Notes: generated by a model from the sequence alone, not told the origin. 64,000 nt of DNA from Thermomonas flagellata (GCF_022419185.1 NZ_JAJOZK010000006.1:62001-126000); one strand, 5' to 3'; positions 33,819 to 44,636 are shown, counted from the stretch's first letter. Made by a program: numbers and translations.

Positions 33819-34625
33819 TCAGGCCGCGCGCGCCAGCACCGGCAGCGGGCGCGGCGGCAGCTCCGCCAGCACCTCGCCGTGCGGGCCGAGCAGGCGCAGG
33901 GTGCCGTCGGCCTCCTCCACCAGCGCGCTCAGGCTCTCCACCCAGTCGCCGTCGTTGGCGTACACCAGCCCGTCGCGCTCGATCAGCGCCGGACGGTGGA
34001 TGTGGCCGCACACGATGCCATCCAGCCCGCGCCGGCGCGCGTCCGCCAGCCCGGCCTGCACGAACCGCGCGATGTAGCGCTCGGCCGCGCCGCTCTGGCG
34101 CTTGAGGAACTCCGACAGCGACCAGTAGCGCAGCCCGGCGCGGCGGCGCAGGCGGTTGAGCGCCTGGTTGCCGCTGAGGATGCGGTAGTACAGCCAGTCG
34201 CCGAACTTCTCCTGCAGGGTGCCGAAGTGGGTGATGTTGTCGAACTCGTCGCCGTGGGTGACCAGCAGGCGGCGGCCGTCGGCGGTCACGTGCACCACCC
34301 GCCGCCGCACCTGCATCGCCGGCAGGACCAGGCCGCACAGGCGCCGCGCCGGGCGGTCGTGGTTGCCGGGCACGTACACCAGCTCGGTGCCTGCGCGGCG
34401 CAGCGCGTGCAGCGCCTCGACCACGCGGTTGTGGGCGGCGCCCCAGCTGGCGCGCCGCTGCGCCAGCCACCACAAATCCACGATGTCCCCGACCAGGTAC
34501 AGGCGCCGGCAGCGCAGGCGCGCGAGGAACTCGGCCAGCTCCTCGGCGTGGCAGTGGCGCGACCCCAGGTGCACGTCGGAGAGGAACACCGCGCGCCGCA
34601 GCGGCGGCAGCGCGGCCGGGCTCAC
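33819..34625 (-). CDS. LpxH-like metallophosphoesterase
   Basis: 268 residues from a GTG start at 34625 that overlaps the stop of the acyltransferase gene (GTGA). Calcineurin-like metal motifs are complete: FLSDVHLGSRH, GDIVDLWW, VYVPGNHDRP, LVTHGDEFD and CGHIHRP. It resembles the LpxH2 type of UDP-2,3-diacylglucosamine pyrophosphatase used in lipid A synthesis, but true LpxH is usually shorter and encoded elsewhere in this family, so a related lipid or nucleotide phosphoesterase is possible. Co-translation with a two-domain acyltransferase points to membrane-lipid metabolism. Confidence 0.85.
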   Translation of the reverse strand: MSPAALPPLRRAVFLSDVHLGSRHCHAEELAEFLARLRCRRLYLVGDIVDLWWLAQRRASWGAAHNRVVEALHALRRAGTELVYVPGNHDRPARRLCGLVLPAMQVRRRVVHVTADGRRLLVTHGDEFDNITHFGTLQEKFGDWLYYRILSGNQALNRLRRRAGLRYWSLSEFLKRQSGAAERYIARFVQAGLADARRRGLDGIVCGHIHRPALIERDGLVYANDGDWVESLSALVEEADGTLRLLGPHGEVLAELPPRPLPVLARAA

Positions 34626-36343
34626 GCCGGCGCTCCCGCGCGCGCCTCGCCGAGGTAGCGCTGGCGCTTCTTCGCGCGCATGCAGGCCAGGTCGACCTCG
34701 ATCAGGCCGTCCACAGCGTCGCTGAAATCCGGGTCCACCCCGAACGCGAGGAAGCGCGCGCCGCCGGGCTCGCAAAGCTCGACGTACTGCTTGTACAGCA
34801 TCGGCACCTGGGCGCCGAGCGCCTCGAGGTTGGCCTTGAGCACCCGGAACGCGGTGTCGGCGTCCAGCGCCGCGTCGTCCGGGTGCGCGGCCTCGTAGGC
34901 GAACGGCCGGCGCGCGGTGGCCTCGCCCGGCGGGCCGCCGTGCCAGCGCGCGTAGTGGGCGACGATCTGCGCGCGCGCCGCCGGCGGCAGGGCCGCGCTG
35001 ATCGAGACCGCGCCGAACAGGTAGCGCACCTGCGGGTGCGCGCGCAGGTAGGCGCCGATGCCCTGCCACAGGTAGTCCAGGCTGCGGCTGCTCCAGTAGT
35101 CCGGGACCACGAAGCTGCGGCCCAGTTCCATGCCCTGCGCAATCCGCGCCAGCATGCCCTCGCCGTAGTCGAACAGGCTGGCGGTGTACAGCCCGCGCAG
35201 GCCGTGCGCGGCCAGGGTCGGCGCGCCGCGCGCGATCCGGTAGGCGCCGGCGATCTTCGCGGCCGCCGCATCCCACAGCACGATGTGCTCGTACCAGCTG
35301 TCCCAGGCGTCGAGGTCGCGCGCGCGCCCGGTGCCCTCGCCGACCGCGCGGAAGGTCAGCTCGCGCAGGCGCCCGATCTCGCGCAGCAGCGGCGCGTCCG
35401 GCGCCAGCGGACCGACCCGGATCTGCTTGCCGTCCGCGGTCTCGCCGAGCAGGCGCAGGCGCGCGATGCCGTCGGCCAGCGCACGCGGGTCCTCGGGCGG
35501 CGCCAGCGCCTGCGGGCCGGGCGCGGGCGGCGGCGCCTGCCGGCTGCGCGCACTGCCGAGCGCATACAGCTCCTCGCGCAGGGTGCGCAGCGCGCGCGCA
35601 TCGTCGATCGCCGGCGCCAGCCGGCGCGGGCTGCCGACGTACAGCGCGATCCGGCGCTGGCGGCGGGCGAACATCTCGCGCGCCAGCAGCGCGGTGCCGG
35701 CCGGCTTGAACAGCGCCGAGGCACCGTAGAACAGCGCCGAGTTGCGGGCCTGGATGCGCACCGGCAGCACCGGTGCGTCGCAGCGCCGGGCGAAGCGCAA
35801 AAAGCCGCGCCGCCAGCGGCCGTCGCGGATCCCGCGCGGGCCCAGGCGCGACACCTCGCCGGCCGGGAACAGGACCACGCATTCCTCGCGCGCCAGCGCG
35901 CGCTCGATCGCCTGCACACTGTCCGCGCTCGGGCGGCCGCCGAGGATGCGGATCGGCAGCAGCAGCTCGTCGAGGTTGTCGATCGCGGCCAAAAAGTCGT
36001 TGGCGACGATCCGCACGTCGCGCCGGACCTGCGCCAGCGCATCCAGCAGGGCCAGCGCGTCGAGCGCGCCGGAGGGGTGGTTGGCGATCACCAGCAGGCG
36101 CCCGTGCGCCGGGATCTGCGCCAAGTCGGCCGGCTCCAGCGCGTAGCCGGCGCCGAGGTGCTGGATCGCCGCGCGCACGAAGTCGAAGCCGCGCAGCCCG
36201 CGGTTGCCGGCCATGAACGCCTCGATCTCGTCCAGCCGCGACCATTGCGCCAGGCCGCGCAGCAGCGGCTTGACCACGGCCGCACGGCGGCCGCGGAACC
36301 AGTGCGGAAAACGGGCGTGCAGGCGCTGTTCCAGTTGCAGCAT
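34622..36343 (-). CDS. Two-domain acyltransferase (OlsF-like: PlsC-type plus GNAT/OlsB-type)
   Basis: 573 residues from ATG 36343. The N-terminal half is a lysophospholipid acyltransferase domain: IANHPSGALDALALLDAL (the active-site histidine block), IRILGGRPSADSV, CVVLFPAGEVSRLG. The C-terminal half is an OlsB/haemolysin-type GNAT domain: LTFRAVGEGTGRARDLDAWD, YEHIVLWDAAAAKIAGAYRI, LGRSFVVPDYWSSRSLDYLW. This order and length match OlsF, the bifunctional ornithine-lipid synthase known from Serratia and Flavobacterium. It may make ornithine lipids or a related N-acyl amino-acid lipid. The downstream phosphoesterase overlaps it by 4 nt. Confidence 0.82.
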   Translation of the reverse strand: MLQLEQRLHARFPHWFRGRRAAVVKPLLRGLAQWSRLDEIEAFMAGNRGLRGFDFVRAAIQHLGAGYALEPADLAQIPAHGRLLVIANHPSGALDALALLDALAQVRRDVRIVANDFLAAIDNLDELLLPIRILGGRPSADSVQAIERALAREECVVLFPAGEVSRLGPRGIRDGRWRRGFLRFARRCDAPVLPVRIQARNSALFYGASALFKPAGTALLAREMFARRQRRIALYVGSPRRLAPAIDDARALRTLREELYALGSARSRQAPPPAPGPQALAPPEDPRALADGIARLRLLGETADGKQIRVGPLAPDAPLLREIGRLRELTFRAVGEGTGRARDLDAWDSWYEHIVLWDAAAAKIAGAYRIARGAPTLAAHGLRGLYTASLFDYGEGMLARIAQGMELGRSFVVPDYWSSRSLDYLWQGIGAYLRAHPQVRYLFGAVSISAALPPAARAQIVAHYARWHGGPPGEATARRPFAYEAAHPDDAALDADTAFRVLKANLEALGAQVPMLYKQYVELCEPGGARFLAFGVDPDFSDAVDGLIEVDLACMRAKKRQRYLGEARAGAPA

Positions 36344-36476
36344 CGGACGGTCGGCAATCCCCGGATGCCTGCCGATGCTGGGCCCGGCGCGCGTCAGCCG
36401 GGTTGCGCGCGGATTGCGCGGCGGTGACAGCGCCGGCAACCCCTGCTTAACGCGACCGCAGGCAGGGTGCACGCGA

Positions 36477-36501
36477 GCGCGCATGCCTGTATCATGCGCG
36501 C
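36477..36501. promoter_or_regulatory. 9-bp inverted repeat upstream of metK
   Basis: GCGCGCATG, a 7-nt spacer (CCTGTAT) and CATGCGCGC form a perfect 9-bp inverted repeat 35-59 nt before the metK start, followed by CATCTTTTC. A TATCAT -10-like element overlaps the spacer. It may be an operator or an RNA hairpin. Confidence 0.45.
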
Positions 36502-36535
36502 CCATCTTTTCATCCGAATACAAGGATATAGCGCG

Positions 36536-37753
<1,218 letters not shown>

Positions 37754-37780
37754 GCCGCGACGGCGGCAGGCAACACCCGG

Positions 37781-37804
37781 ACGGGCCGCAGCGATGCGGC
37801 CCGT
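37781..37804 (+). terminator. Strong hairpin after metK, no U-tract
   Basis: ACGGGCCGCA, loop GCGA and TGCGGCCCGT form a perfect 10-bp stem 28 nt after the metK stop. No T-run follows, so it may protect mRNA or assist Rho rather than act as a classical terminator. Confidence 0.5.
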
Positions 37805-37884
37805 TCGCGCAAGCGCACCGGCTTGCGCGCACCGTCCACCGCCGCCGCAGCGGCATCGTCGGCAGAAGCTGCCGGCCGCAGCGG

Positions 37885-37890
37885 TATAAT
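37885..37890 (+). promoter_or_regulatory. Consensus -10 box of ahcY
   Basis: TATAAT matches the sigma-70 -10 consensus exactly, rare in this GC-rich DNA. The -35 region is weak. The expected transcription start near 37897 is just before the SAH riboswitch. Confidence 0.7.
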
Positions 37891-37901
37891 TCCGCCATTC
37901 G

Positions 37902-37962
37902 CCGAGGGGCGCTGCGATCGTGGCCACCACGACCAGGCTCGGCATCGAACAACGGCGCCCGT
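37902..37962 (+). ncRNA. SAH riboswitch of ahcY
   Basis: The conserved blocks are CCGAGGGGCGCTGCGA (37902-37917), CCAGGCTCGG (37933-37942) and AACGGCGCCC (37951-37960), in the order and spacing of the SAH riboswitch. CCGAG pairs with CTCGG, and GGGCGC pairs with GCGCCC as the pseudoknot-type helix. The class binds S-adenosylhomocysteine and turns on its hydrolase gene, which starts 34 nt downstream. Confidence 0.9.
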
Positions 37963-37995
37963 GACCGCATTCCACCGCACTCACGGAGCACTGCC

Positions 37996-39441
<1,446 letters not shown>

Positions 39442-39442
39442 T

Positions 39443-39510
39443 CCTGACCCGCACCGGCGGCGGACACGGGAACGGGTGCCGCGCGGCGCCCGTTCGCGTG
39501 GCGGGTCAGG
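39443..39510. terminator. Nested hairpin between converging ahcY and VIT-domain gene
   Basis: Outer arms CCTGACCCGC (39443-39452) and GCGGGTCAGG (39501-39510) are perfectly complementary over 10 bp. Inside lies an 11-bp stem (39470-39480 with 39485-39495, one G-U pair, loop GCGC). The structure overlaps the last codons of the VIT gene and starts 2 nt after ahcY, so it probably serves both strands; no U-tract is present. Confidence 0.5.
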
Positions 39511-40024
39511 AACTGCCGATCACCAGCCCGGCGACGAACACGATCACCCCGCCCACGATCACCTGCACCGCGGCCGAGCCGAGCGGGGTGTCCATGTAGC
39601 GGTGGCGGATCCAGGCGATCACCAGCAGCTCCACCACCACCACCGCGACCGCCAGCACCAGCGCGGTGGTGAAGGACGGCAGCAGGAACGGCAGGGTGTG
39701 GCCAATCGCGCCGAGGAAGGTCATGCCGCCGCACACCGCCCCGCGCAGCCAGGGATCGCCGCGCCCGCTGAGCTTGCCGTCGTCCGACAGGCCTTCTGAG
39801 AACGCCATGCTGATGCCGGCGCCGACCGCGGTCGCCAGCCCGACCAGGAAGGTGGTGCGGCTGTCGTGGGTGGCCAGCGCCGCCGCGAACAGCGGGGCCA
39901 GCGACGAGATCGAGCCGTCCATCAGGCCTTCCAGCCCCGGCTGCACCACGCTGAGGACGAAGCTGCGCCGCTGCTGCAGCTCGGCGTCGGGATCGGGGGC
40001 GGTCGGGGGCGAAGGCGAAGTCAT
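39506..40024 (-). CDS. VIT1/CCC1-like membrane protein (MbfA C-terminal domain type)
   Basis: 172 residues with about five hydrophobic segments. VQPGLEGLMDGSISSLAPLF and GISMAFSEGLSDDGKLSGRG resemble the vacuolar-iron-transporter domain that forms the C-terminal half of MbfA, the membrane-bound ferritin that exports iron. The ferritin half is absent; the protein starts directly with a 20-residue hydrophilic leader at ATG 40024. A role in Fe2+ or Mn2+ efflux is plausible by family. It is convergent with ahcY. Confidence 0.78.
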   Translation of the reverse strand: MTSPSPPTAPDPDAELQQRRSFVLSVVQPGLEGLMDGSISSLAPLFAAALATHDSRTTFLVGLATAVGAGISMAFSEGLSDDGKLSGRGDPWLRGAVCGGMTFLGAIGHTLPFLLPSFTTALVLAVAVVVVELLVIAWIRHRYMDTPLGSAAVQVIVGGVIVFVAGLVIGSS

Positions 40025-40157
40025 GCGGGCAACGCGCTCGGCGCAGGTGGCGATGGAACCCCATCATGCGTGAACCCATCGGCAGGGTCATCCCGCCCCC
40101 ACTACCGCCCGCCGCTCGCCCTGCCTCCCCGGCGCAGATTGCATCCGCATGAAGCGA

Positions 40158-40163
40158 TATAGT
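40158..40163 (+). promoter_or_regulatory. -10 box of metF
   Basis: TATAGT lies 27 nt before ATG 40191, predicting a transcript start near 40170. This supports 40191, not the upstream in-frame ATG 40149, as the metF start, because 40149 would precede the transcript. Confidence 0.5.
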
Positions 40164-40190
40164 CCCGCCATCCCCGCCAGCGTCCACGCC

Positions 40191-41015
40191 ATGCTGCCCA
40201 TCTCGTTCGAGTTCTATCCGCCCAAGACCGAGGAGCAGCGCGCGCAGCTCGACCGTACCGTGGCGCGGCTGGCGCCGTGGGGCGCGCAGTTCATGTCGGT
40301 CACCTTCGGCGCCGGAGGCTCCACCCTCAGCCACACCCCGGAGACCGTGCAGCGCCTGCGCCACACCCACGGGGTCCCCGCGGTGCCGCACATCAGCTGC
40401 GTCGGCGGCAGCCGCGAGGAGCTGCGCGCGTTGCTCAAGCTGTACCGCGCGCTCGGCTGCGACCGGGTGGTGGCGCTGCGCGGCGATCTGCCCTCCGGCA
40501 TGGCGCGCAGCGGCGACCTGCGCCACGCCAGCGAACTGGTGGCGCTGATCCGCGCCGAGCATGGCGCGCACTTCCACGTCGAGGTCGCCGCCTACCCGGA
40601 GTTCCATCCGCAGGCCGAGGACGCGCTGGCCGACCTGCGCCACTTCAAGGCCAAGGTCGAGGCCGGCGCGGACGGCGCCATCACCCAGTACTTCTACAAC
40701 GCCGACGCCTACTTCCGCTTCGTCGAGGACGTGCGCCGGCTGGGGGTGGAGATCCCGATCGTGCCGGGGATCATGCCGATCTCCAACTACGCGCAGCTGC
40801 GCCGGTTCTCGGAGGCCTGCGGGGCCGAGATCCCGCGCTGGATCGACCGCCGCATGCGCGCGTTCGGCGACGACGCCGACGCGGTGCGTGCGTTCGCCGC
40901 CGACCTGGTCGCCGCGCTGTGCCGGCGCCTGCTCGACGGCGGCGCGCCCGCCCTGCATTTCTATACGCTGAACCTGGCCCGGCCGACCCTGGCGGTGCTG
41001 GCGCGCCTGCAGTGA
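40191..41015 (+). CDS. metF: 5,10-methylenetetrahydrofolate reductase
   Basis: 274 residues. It reduces methylene-THF to methyl-THF, the methyl donor for methionine synthesis. The flavin TIM-barrel motifs are ISFEFYPPKTEEQRAQLD at the N-terminus, MSVTFGAGGSTLSHTPETV, DRVVALRGDLP, HVEVAAYPEFHPQA, ITQYFYNADAYFRFVED and VPGIMPISNYAQLRRF. ATG 40191 was preferred to ATG 40149 because the family begins near SFEF and a -10 box lies between them. With metK and ahcY it completes much of the methyl cycle here. Confidence 0.95.
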   Translation: MLPISFEFYPPKTEEQRAQLDRTVARLAPWGAQFMSVTFGAGGSTLSHTPETVQRLRHTHGVPAVPHISCVGGSREELRALLKLYRALGCDRVVALRGDLPSGMARSGDLRHASELVALIRAEHGAHFHVEVAAYPEFHPQAEDALADLRHFKAKVEAGADGAITQYFYNADAYFRFVEDVRRLGVEIPIVPGIMPISNYAQLRRFSEACGAEIPRWIDRRMRAFGDDADAVRAFAADLVAALCRRLLDGGAPALHFYTLNLARPTLAVLARLQ

Positions 41016-41060
41016 CCGCCGCCGCAGTCCGCGCGCGCGCCGGCGCGTAAGCTTGCGCGG

Positions 41061-41645
41061 ATGCGCCCGCTCCCACGCTTCCTGCCCGCCATGCTGCTGG
41101 CCGTCCTCGCGCTGCCATGGGCGTGGCCGGCCTCGGCCCAGGTCCGCCGCTGCGTGCAGGCCGACGGCACCGAGGTCTATACCGACCGCGCCTGCGAGGC
41201 GATCGGCGCGCGCGAGCGCCTGCCGCCGGCGCCGCCGCGCGGCGGCGATGCGGCCACCGGCGTGCGCCCGACCTGCGCACGCAGCGTGGAGGACCTGGCC
41301 TATGCGGTGCAGGAGGCGCTGCAGGCGGGGGATGCCAACCGCCTCGCCGCCTGGTACGACTGGAGCGGGATGCGCACCGCCGACGGCTACCGGCTGATGG
41401 AGCGGCTGCAGGCGATCGCCGCGCGGCCGCTGGTGGACGTGCAGCCGGCCTACGCCGTACCGCCCGCGGACGCGCCGCTGCCGGCGCCGGCCGCCGAATC
41501 GGGCGCCCCCGCGCCGGCCGCACCGCCGCCGCCCCCGCGCCTGCGCGGGTTGCAGGTGGAGCAGACCCTGGCCGACGGCCACACCCCGAGCCGGGTGCTG
41601 TTCGGCCTCAGCCGCCGCTACGGCTGCTGGTGGATCCGCCTCTGA
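41061..41645 (+). CDS. Secreted DUF4124-domain protein
   Basis: 194 residues. A signal peptide (MLLAVLALPWAWPASAQ, cleavage near residue 26) is followed by the DUF4124 motif VRRCVQADGTEVYTDRACEA. The middle part (RSVEDLAYAVQEALQAGDAN, RLAAWYDWSGMRTADGYRLM) is helical. A Pro/Ala linker (~130-160) leads to a short beta-rich C-terminus with RRYGCWWIRL. The function of DUF4124 proteins is unknown; most are periplasmic. A TAAGCT box ends 7 nt before the ATG, so the message may be nearly leaderless. Confidence 0.75.
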   Translation: MRPLPRFLPAMLLAVLALPWAWPASAQVRRCVQADGTEVYTDRACEAIGARERLPPAPPRGGDAATGVRPTCARSVEDLAYAVQEALQAGDANRLAAWYDWSGMRTADGYRLMERLQAIAARPLVDVQPAYAVPPADAPLPAPAAESGAPAPAAPPPPPRLRGLQVEQTLADGHTPSRVLFGLSRRYGCWWIRL

Positions 41646-41717
41646 CCTGCGCGAACAAGGCACGCCGCCACGCTTGCGGCACAATGGGCGCTTTCGGCAG
41701 CGACGCGGAGCGGCGGC

Positions 41718-42635
41718 ATGCACTACCCCGACTGGATCTGGCACAACGGCGCGATCAAGCCCTGGGCCGAGGCGACTACCCACGTGATGGCGCACGCCCT
41801 GCACTACGGCTCCTCGGTGTTCGAGGGCATCCGCTGCTACGACACCGCGCGCGGCCCGGCGATCTTCCGCCTGAGCGACCACAACCGGCGCCTGTTCGCC
41901 TCCGCCAAGATCCACGAGATCGCGATCCCCTACTCGCTGGAGCAGATCAACGCGGCCTGCCGCGAGGTGATCCGCGCCAACGGCTACGCCACCGACTACC
42001 TGCGCCCGGTCGCGTTCCGCGGCCTCGGCGGGCTGGGGCTGTCGGCCGACACCCCGGTGGACGTGGCGGTGGCCAGCTGGAAAATGGGCAAGTACCTCGG
42101 CGAGGGCGTGCTCGAGACCGGCATCGACGCCTGCGTATCGAGCTGGCAGCGGTTCGCGCCGAACACCATCCCGGCCGGTGCCAAGGCCGGCGGCAACTAC
42201 CTCTCCGGCAGCTTGGTCGCGCGCGAGGCGCGCCGGCTCGGGTTTGGCGAGGGCATCGCACTGGCCGCCAGCGGCCTGCTCAGCGAGGGCGCCGGCGAGA
42301 ACCTGTTCCTGGTGTTCGACGGCGCGCTGCACACCCCGCCAGTCAGCGCCGCGCTGCTCAACGGCATCACCCGCCACAGCCTGATCACGCTCGCCCGCGA
42401 CGCCGGCATCCCGGTGGTGGAGCGCGACCTGCCGCGCGAATACCTCTATCTGTGCGACGAGCTGTTCATGTGCGGCACCGCGGCGGAGATCACCCCGATC
42501 CGCTCGGTGGACGGCCGCCAGATCGGCGACGGCAAGGCCGGCCCGCTCACCCGGCGCATGCAGGCGCTGTTCTTCGGACTGTTCGACGGCCGCACGCCGG
42601 ACCGCTACGGCTGGCTGGAACCGGTCGACGCCTGA
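41718..42635 (+). CDS. ilvE: Branched-chain amino-acid aminotransferase
   Basis: 305 residues, fold-type IV PLP enzyme. It performs the last step of valine, leucine and isoleucine synthesis. Motifs are HALHYGSSVFEGIRCYDTA, the PLP lysine K156 in AGAKAGGNYLSGSLVAREA, GLLSEGAGENLFLVFDG and FMCGTAAEITPIRSVDGRQI. The start is ATG 41718. Its last 31 bp overlap the 3' end of the converging histidine kinase gene. Confidence 0.94.
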   Translation: MHYPDWIWHNGAIKPWAEATTHVMAHALHYGSSVFEGIRCYDTARGPAIFRLSDHNRRLFASAKIHEIAIPYSLEQINAACREVIRANGYATDYLRPVAFRGLGGLGLSADTPVDVAVASWKMGKYLGEGVLETGIDACVSSWQRFAPNTIPAGAKAGGNYLSGSLVAREARRLGFGEGIALAASGLLSEGAGENLFLVFDGALHTPPVSAALLNGITRHSLITLARDAGIPVVERDLPREYLYLCDELFMCGTAAEITPIRSVDGRQIGDGKAGPLTRRMQALFFGLFDGRTPDRYGWLEPVDA

Positions 42636-43966
42636 GCCTGGGCAGCGCGCCCGGGCGCGAAGCGCAGGGTGGCGACCACGCCCTTCTCCGCGCCCGGCCG
42701 CACCTGCACGTCCCAGCCGTACAGCGCGCAGAGGCGGCGCACGATCGACAGGCCGATGCCGCCGCCCTGGGAAAGCCCGGCATGGGTGCCGCGGTAGCCG
42801 CGCTCGAACAGGCGCGCGGCGTCCTCGGCGCTCAGGCCCGGGCCGGAATCGACCACCTCCACCGCGGCGTCCAGCACCCGCACCACCACCGCGCCGCTGG
42901 GGGTGTACTTGACCGCGTTGCCGATCAGGTTGCCGAGCGCGACCGCCAGCACCGGTTCCGGCACCTCCACCGGCAGGCTCGGCCGCCCCTCCAGGCGCAG
43001 TTCCAGCGGCTTGCTGCCGAGCTGCGCGCGGTGGCTGTCGAGCAGCTGCTGGGCGACCTTGGCCGCGTCGCACTGGCCGACCCCGCGCTCGTTGCGCGAC
43101 AGCAGCAGCAGCGCGCCGATCAGGTCGCTGCACTGCTGCTCGGCGCGCTGGATGCGCAGCAGGCGCACGCGGGTGCGCTCGTCGAGGTCGGGCTTGGCCA
43201 GCAGCAGCTCGACCGCGCCGCGGATCACCGCCAGCGGGGTGCGCAGCTCGTGGCTGACGTCGGCGTTGAACTCGCGGTCGCGCTGCACGACCTCGGTCAG
43301 GCGCGCGGCATAGTCGTCCAGGGCGCGCGCCAGCTCGCCCACCTCGTCGTCGGCGAAATGCGGGGCCAGCGGCGCCGGCGCCGAGCTGGCGCCGGAGCGG
43401 CGCAGGCGCTGCGCCAGTTCGGTCACCGGGCTCATCACCCGCGACGCCGACCACCAGCCGATCAGCAGCGACAGCAGGGTGAACACGCCGACGCTGGCGA
43501 TCAGCGCATGCACCAGCTGGCGCTGGCTCTCGCGCTCCTCGGCGATGTCGTAGGCCAGGAAGAACCAGTAGTCCGGATCCTTGCGCACCGCCAGCTTGTA
43601 GGCGCGGGTCTGGTGGGTGACCGGGTCGCGCATGCTGATCTCGTGCACGCCGTTGGGCAAGTCGCGCCACTCCGGCGGCACCCGGTCCAGCTTGCGGGTG
43701 CTGAACTGGCGGCCCTGGATCTTCTCGAACGGGATGCCGACCGCGTTCGGGTTCAGGTAGAAGCCCTCGGCGAAGGCGTTGTTGTTCTTCTCCAGCGCGG
43801 CGCCGAGGACCTGGTTCTCGACCCGGTTGCGCAGGTACACGGTGGTGGCGGCGATCAGCGCGGTCAGCGCCAGCCCGAACACCGCGAACGACAGGATGAT
43901 GCGGGTGCGCAGGCGGCGGCGGACGCGCGCCGGGCGCCGCGCCGCGGGTGCCTCAGCCGTCGGCAT
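42605..43966 (-). CDS. colS: Sensor histidine kinase (ColS-like)
   Basis: 453 residues. Membrane helices at ~22-44 (RIILSFAVFGLALTALIAAT) and ~155-175 flank a periplasmic sensor domain with FEKIQGRQFSTRKLDRVPPE. A HAMP region follows, then the H-box FNADVSHELRTPLAVIRG (His239) and an ATPase domain with N box GNLIGNAVKYTPSGAV, DSGPGLSAEDAARLFERGY and GGGIGLSIVRRLCALYGW. It overlaps the response-regulator gene by 14 nt, so they form one operon. The name rests on the ColR-like partner; ColS senses metal or membrane stress in Pseudomonas and Xanthomonas. The gene is convergent with and overlaps ilvE. Confidence 0.82.
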   Translation of the reverse strand: MPTAEAPAARRPARVRRRLRTRIILSFAVFGLALTALIAATTVYLRNRVENQVLGAALEKNNNAFAEGFYLNPNAVGIPFEKIQGRQFSTRKLDRVPPEWRDLPNGVHEISMRDPVTHQTRAYKLAVRKDPDYWFFLAYDIAEERESQRQLVHALIASVGVFTLLSLLIGWWSASRVMSPVTELAQRLRRSGASSAPAPLAPHFADDEVGELARALDDYAARLTEVVQRDREFNADVSHELRTPLAVIRGAVELLLAKPDLDERTRVRLLRIQRAEQQCSDLIGALLLLSRNERGVGQCDAAKVAQQLLDSHRAQLGSKPLELRLEGRPSLPVEVPEPVLAVALGNLIGNAVKYTPSGAVVVRVLDAAVEVVDSGPGLSAEDAARLFERGYRGTHAGLSQGGGIGLSIVRRLCALYGWDVQVRPGAEKGVVATLRFAPGRAAQAQASTGSSQP

Positions 43967-44636
43967 CGGGCGGCGCGATCCGGTAGCCGATGCCGTGCCG
44001 GGTCTGGATCATCGGCTTGGCGAACGGCTTGTCGACCGCCGCGCGCAGGCCGTGGATGTGCACCCGCAGCGAGTCGGAGTCGGGCAGCTCCTCGCCCCAC
44101 ACCCGGGTCTCCAGGTCCTGGCGGGTGACCACCGCCGGGGAGGCCTCCATCAGCGCCTGCAGGATCTTCAGCGCGGTGGGGTTCAGCTGCAGCAGGCGGC
44201 CCTCGCGGCGCACCTCCAGGGTGTCGAGGTTGTATTCCAGCTCGCCGACGGTGAGCACCCGCGCCTGCGGCCCGCGCGCGCGCCGCGCCAGCGCCTGCAG
44301 GCGCACGTCCACTTCCTGCAGCGCGAACGGCTTGATCAGGTAGTCGTCGGCCCCGGAATCGAAGCCGGACAGCTTGTTCTCGAGCGAGTCGCGCGCGGTC
44401 AGCATCAGCACCGGGGTCTGCTTGCGCGCCTCGTTGCGCAGCTTGCGGCAGACCTCCAGCCCGTCCATGCCCGGCAGGTTGAGGTCGAGCACGATCGCGT
44501 CGAAATCGTTGACCACCGCCAGGTGCAGCCCGGTCACCCCGTCCGCGGCGAAGTCTACGGTATGGCCGCGGTCCTCGAGGTAGTCGCCGAGGTTGGCGGC
44601 GATGTCGGCGTTGTCTTCGATCACCAGGATGCGCAT
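43953..44636 (-). CDS. colR: OmpR-family response regulator (ColR-like)
   Basis: 227 residues. The receiver domain begins MRILVIEDNADIAANLGDYL, with phospho-Asp in AIVLDLNLPGMDGLEV and LMLTARDS/SGADDYLIKPF. A winged-helix domain follows (LEVRREGRLLQLNPTALKIL; SDSLRVHIHGLRAAVDKPF; IQTRHGIGYRIAPP). The close resemblance to xanthomonad ColR is from memory. ColR controls membrane and metal-stress genes. The start is ATG 44636 with AAGGA seven bases upstream; the longer frame runs into the terminator region. Confidence 0.85.
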   Translation of the reverse strand: MRILVIEDNADIAANLGDYLEDRGHTVDFAADGVTGLHLAVVNDFDAIVLDLNLPGMDGLEVCRKLRNEARKQTPVLMLTARDSLENKLSGFDSGADDYLIKPFALQEVDVRLQALARRARGPQARVLTVGELEYNLDTLEVRREGRLLQLNPTALKILQALMEASPAVVTRQDLETRVWGEELPDSDSLRVHIHGLRAAVDKPFAKPMIQTRHGIGYRIAPPDADG

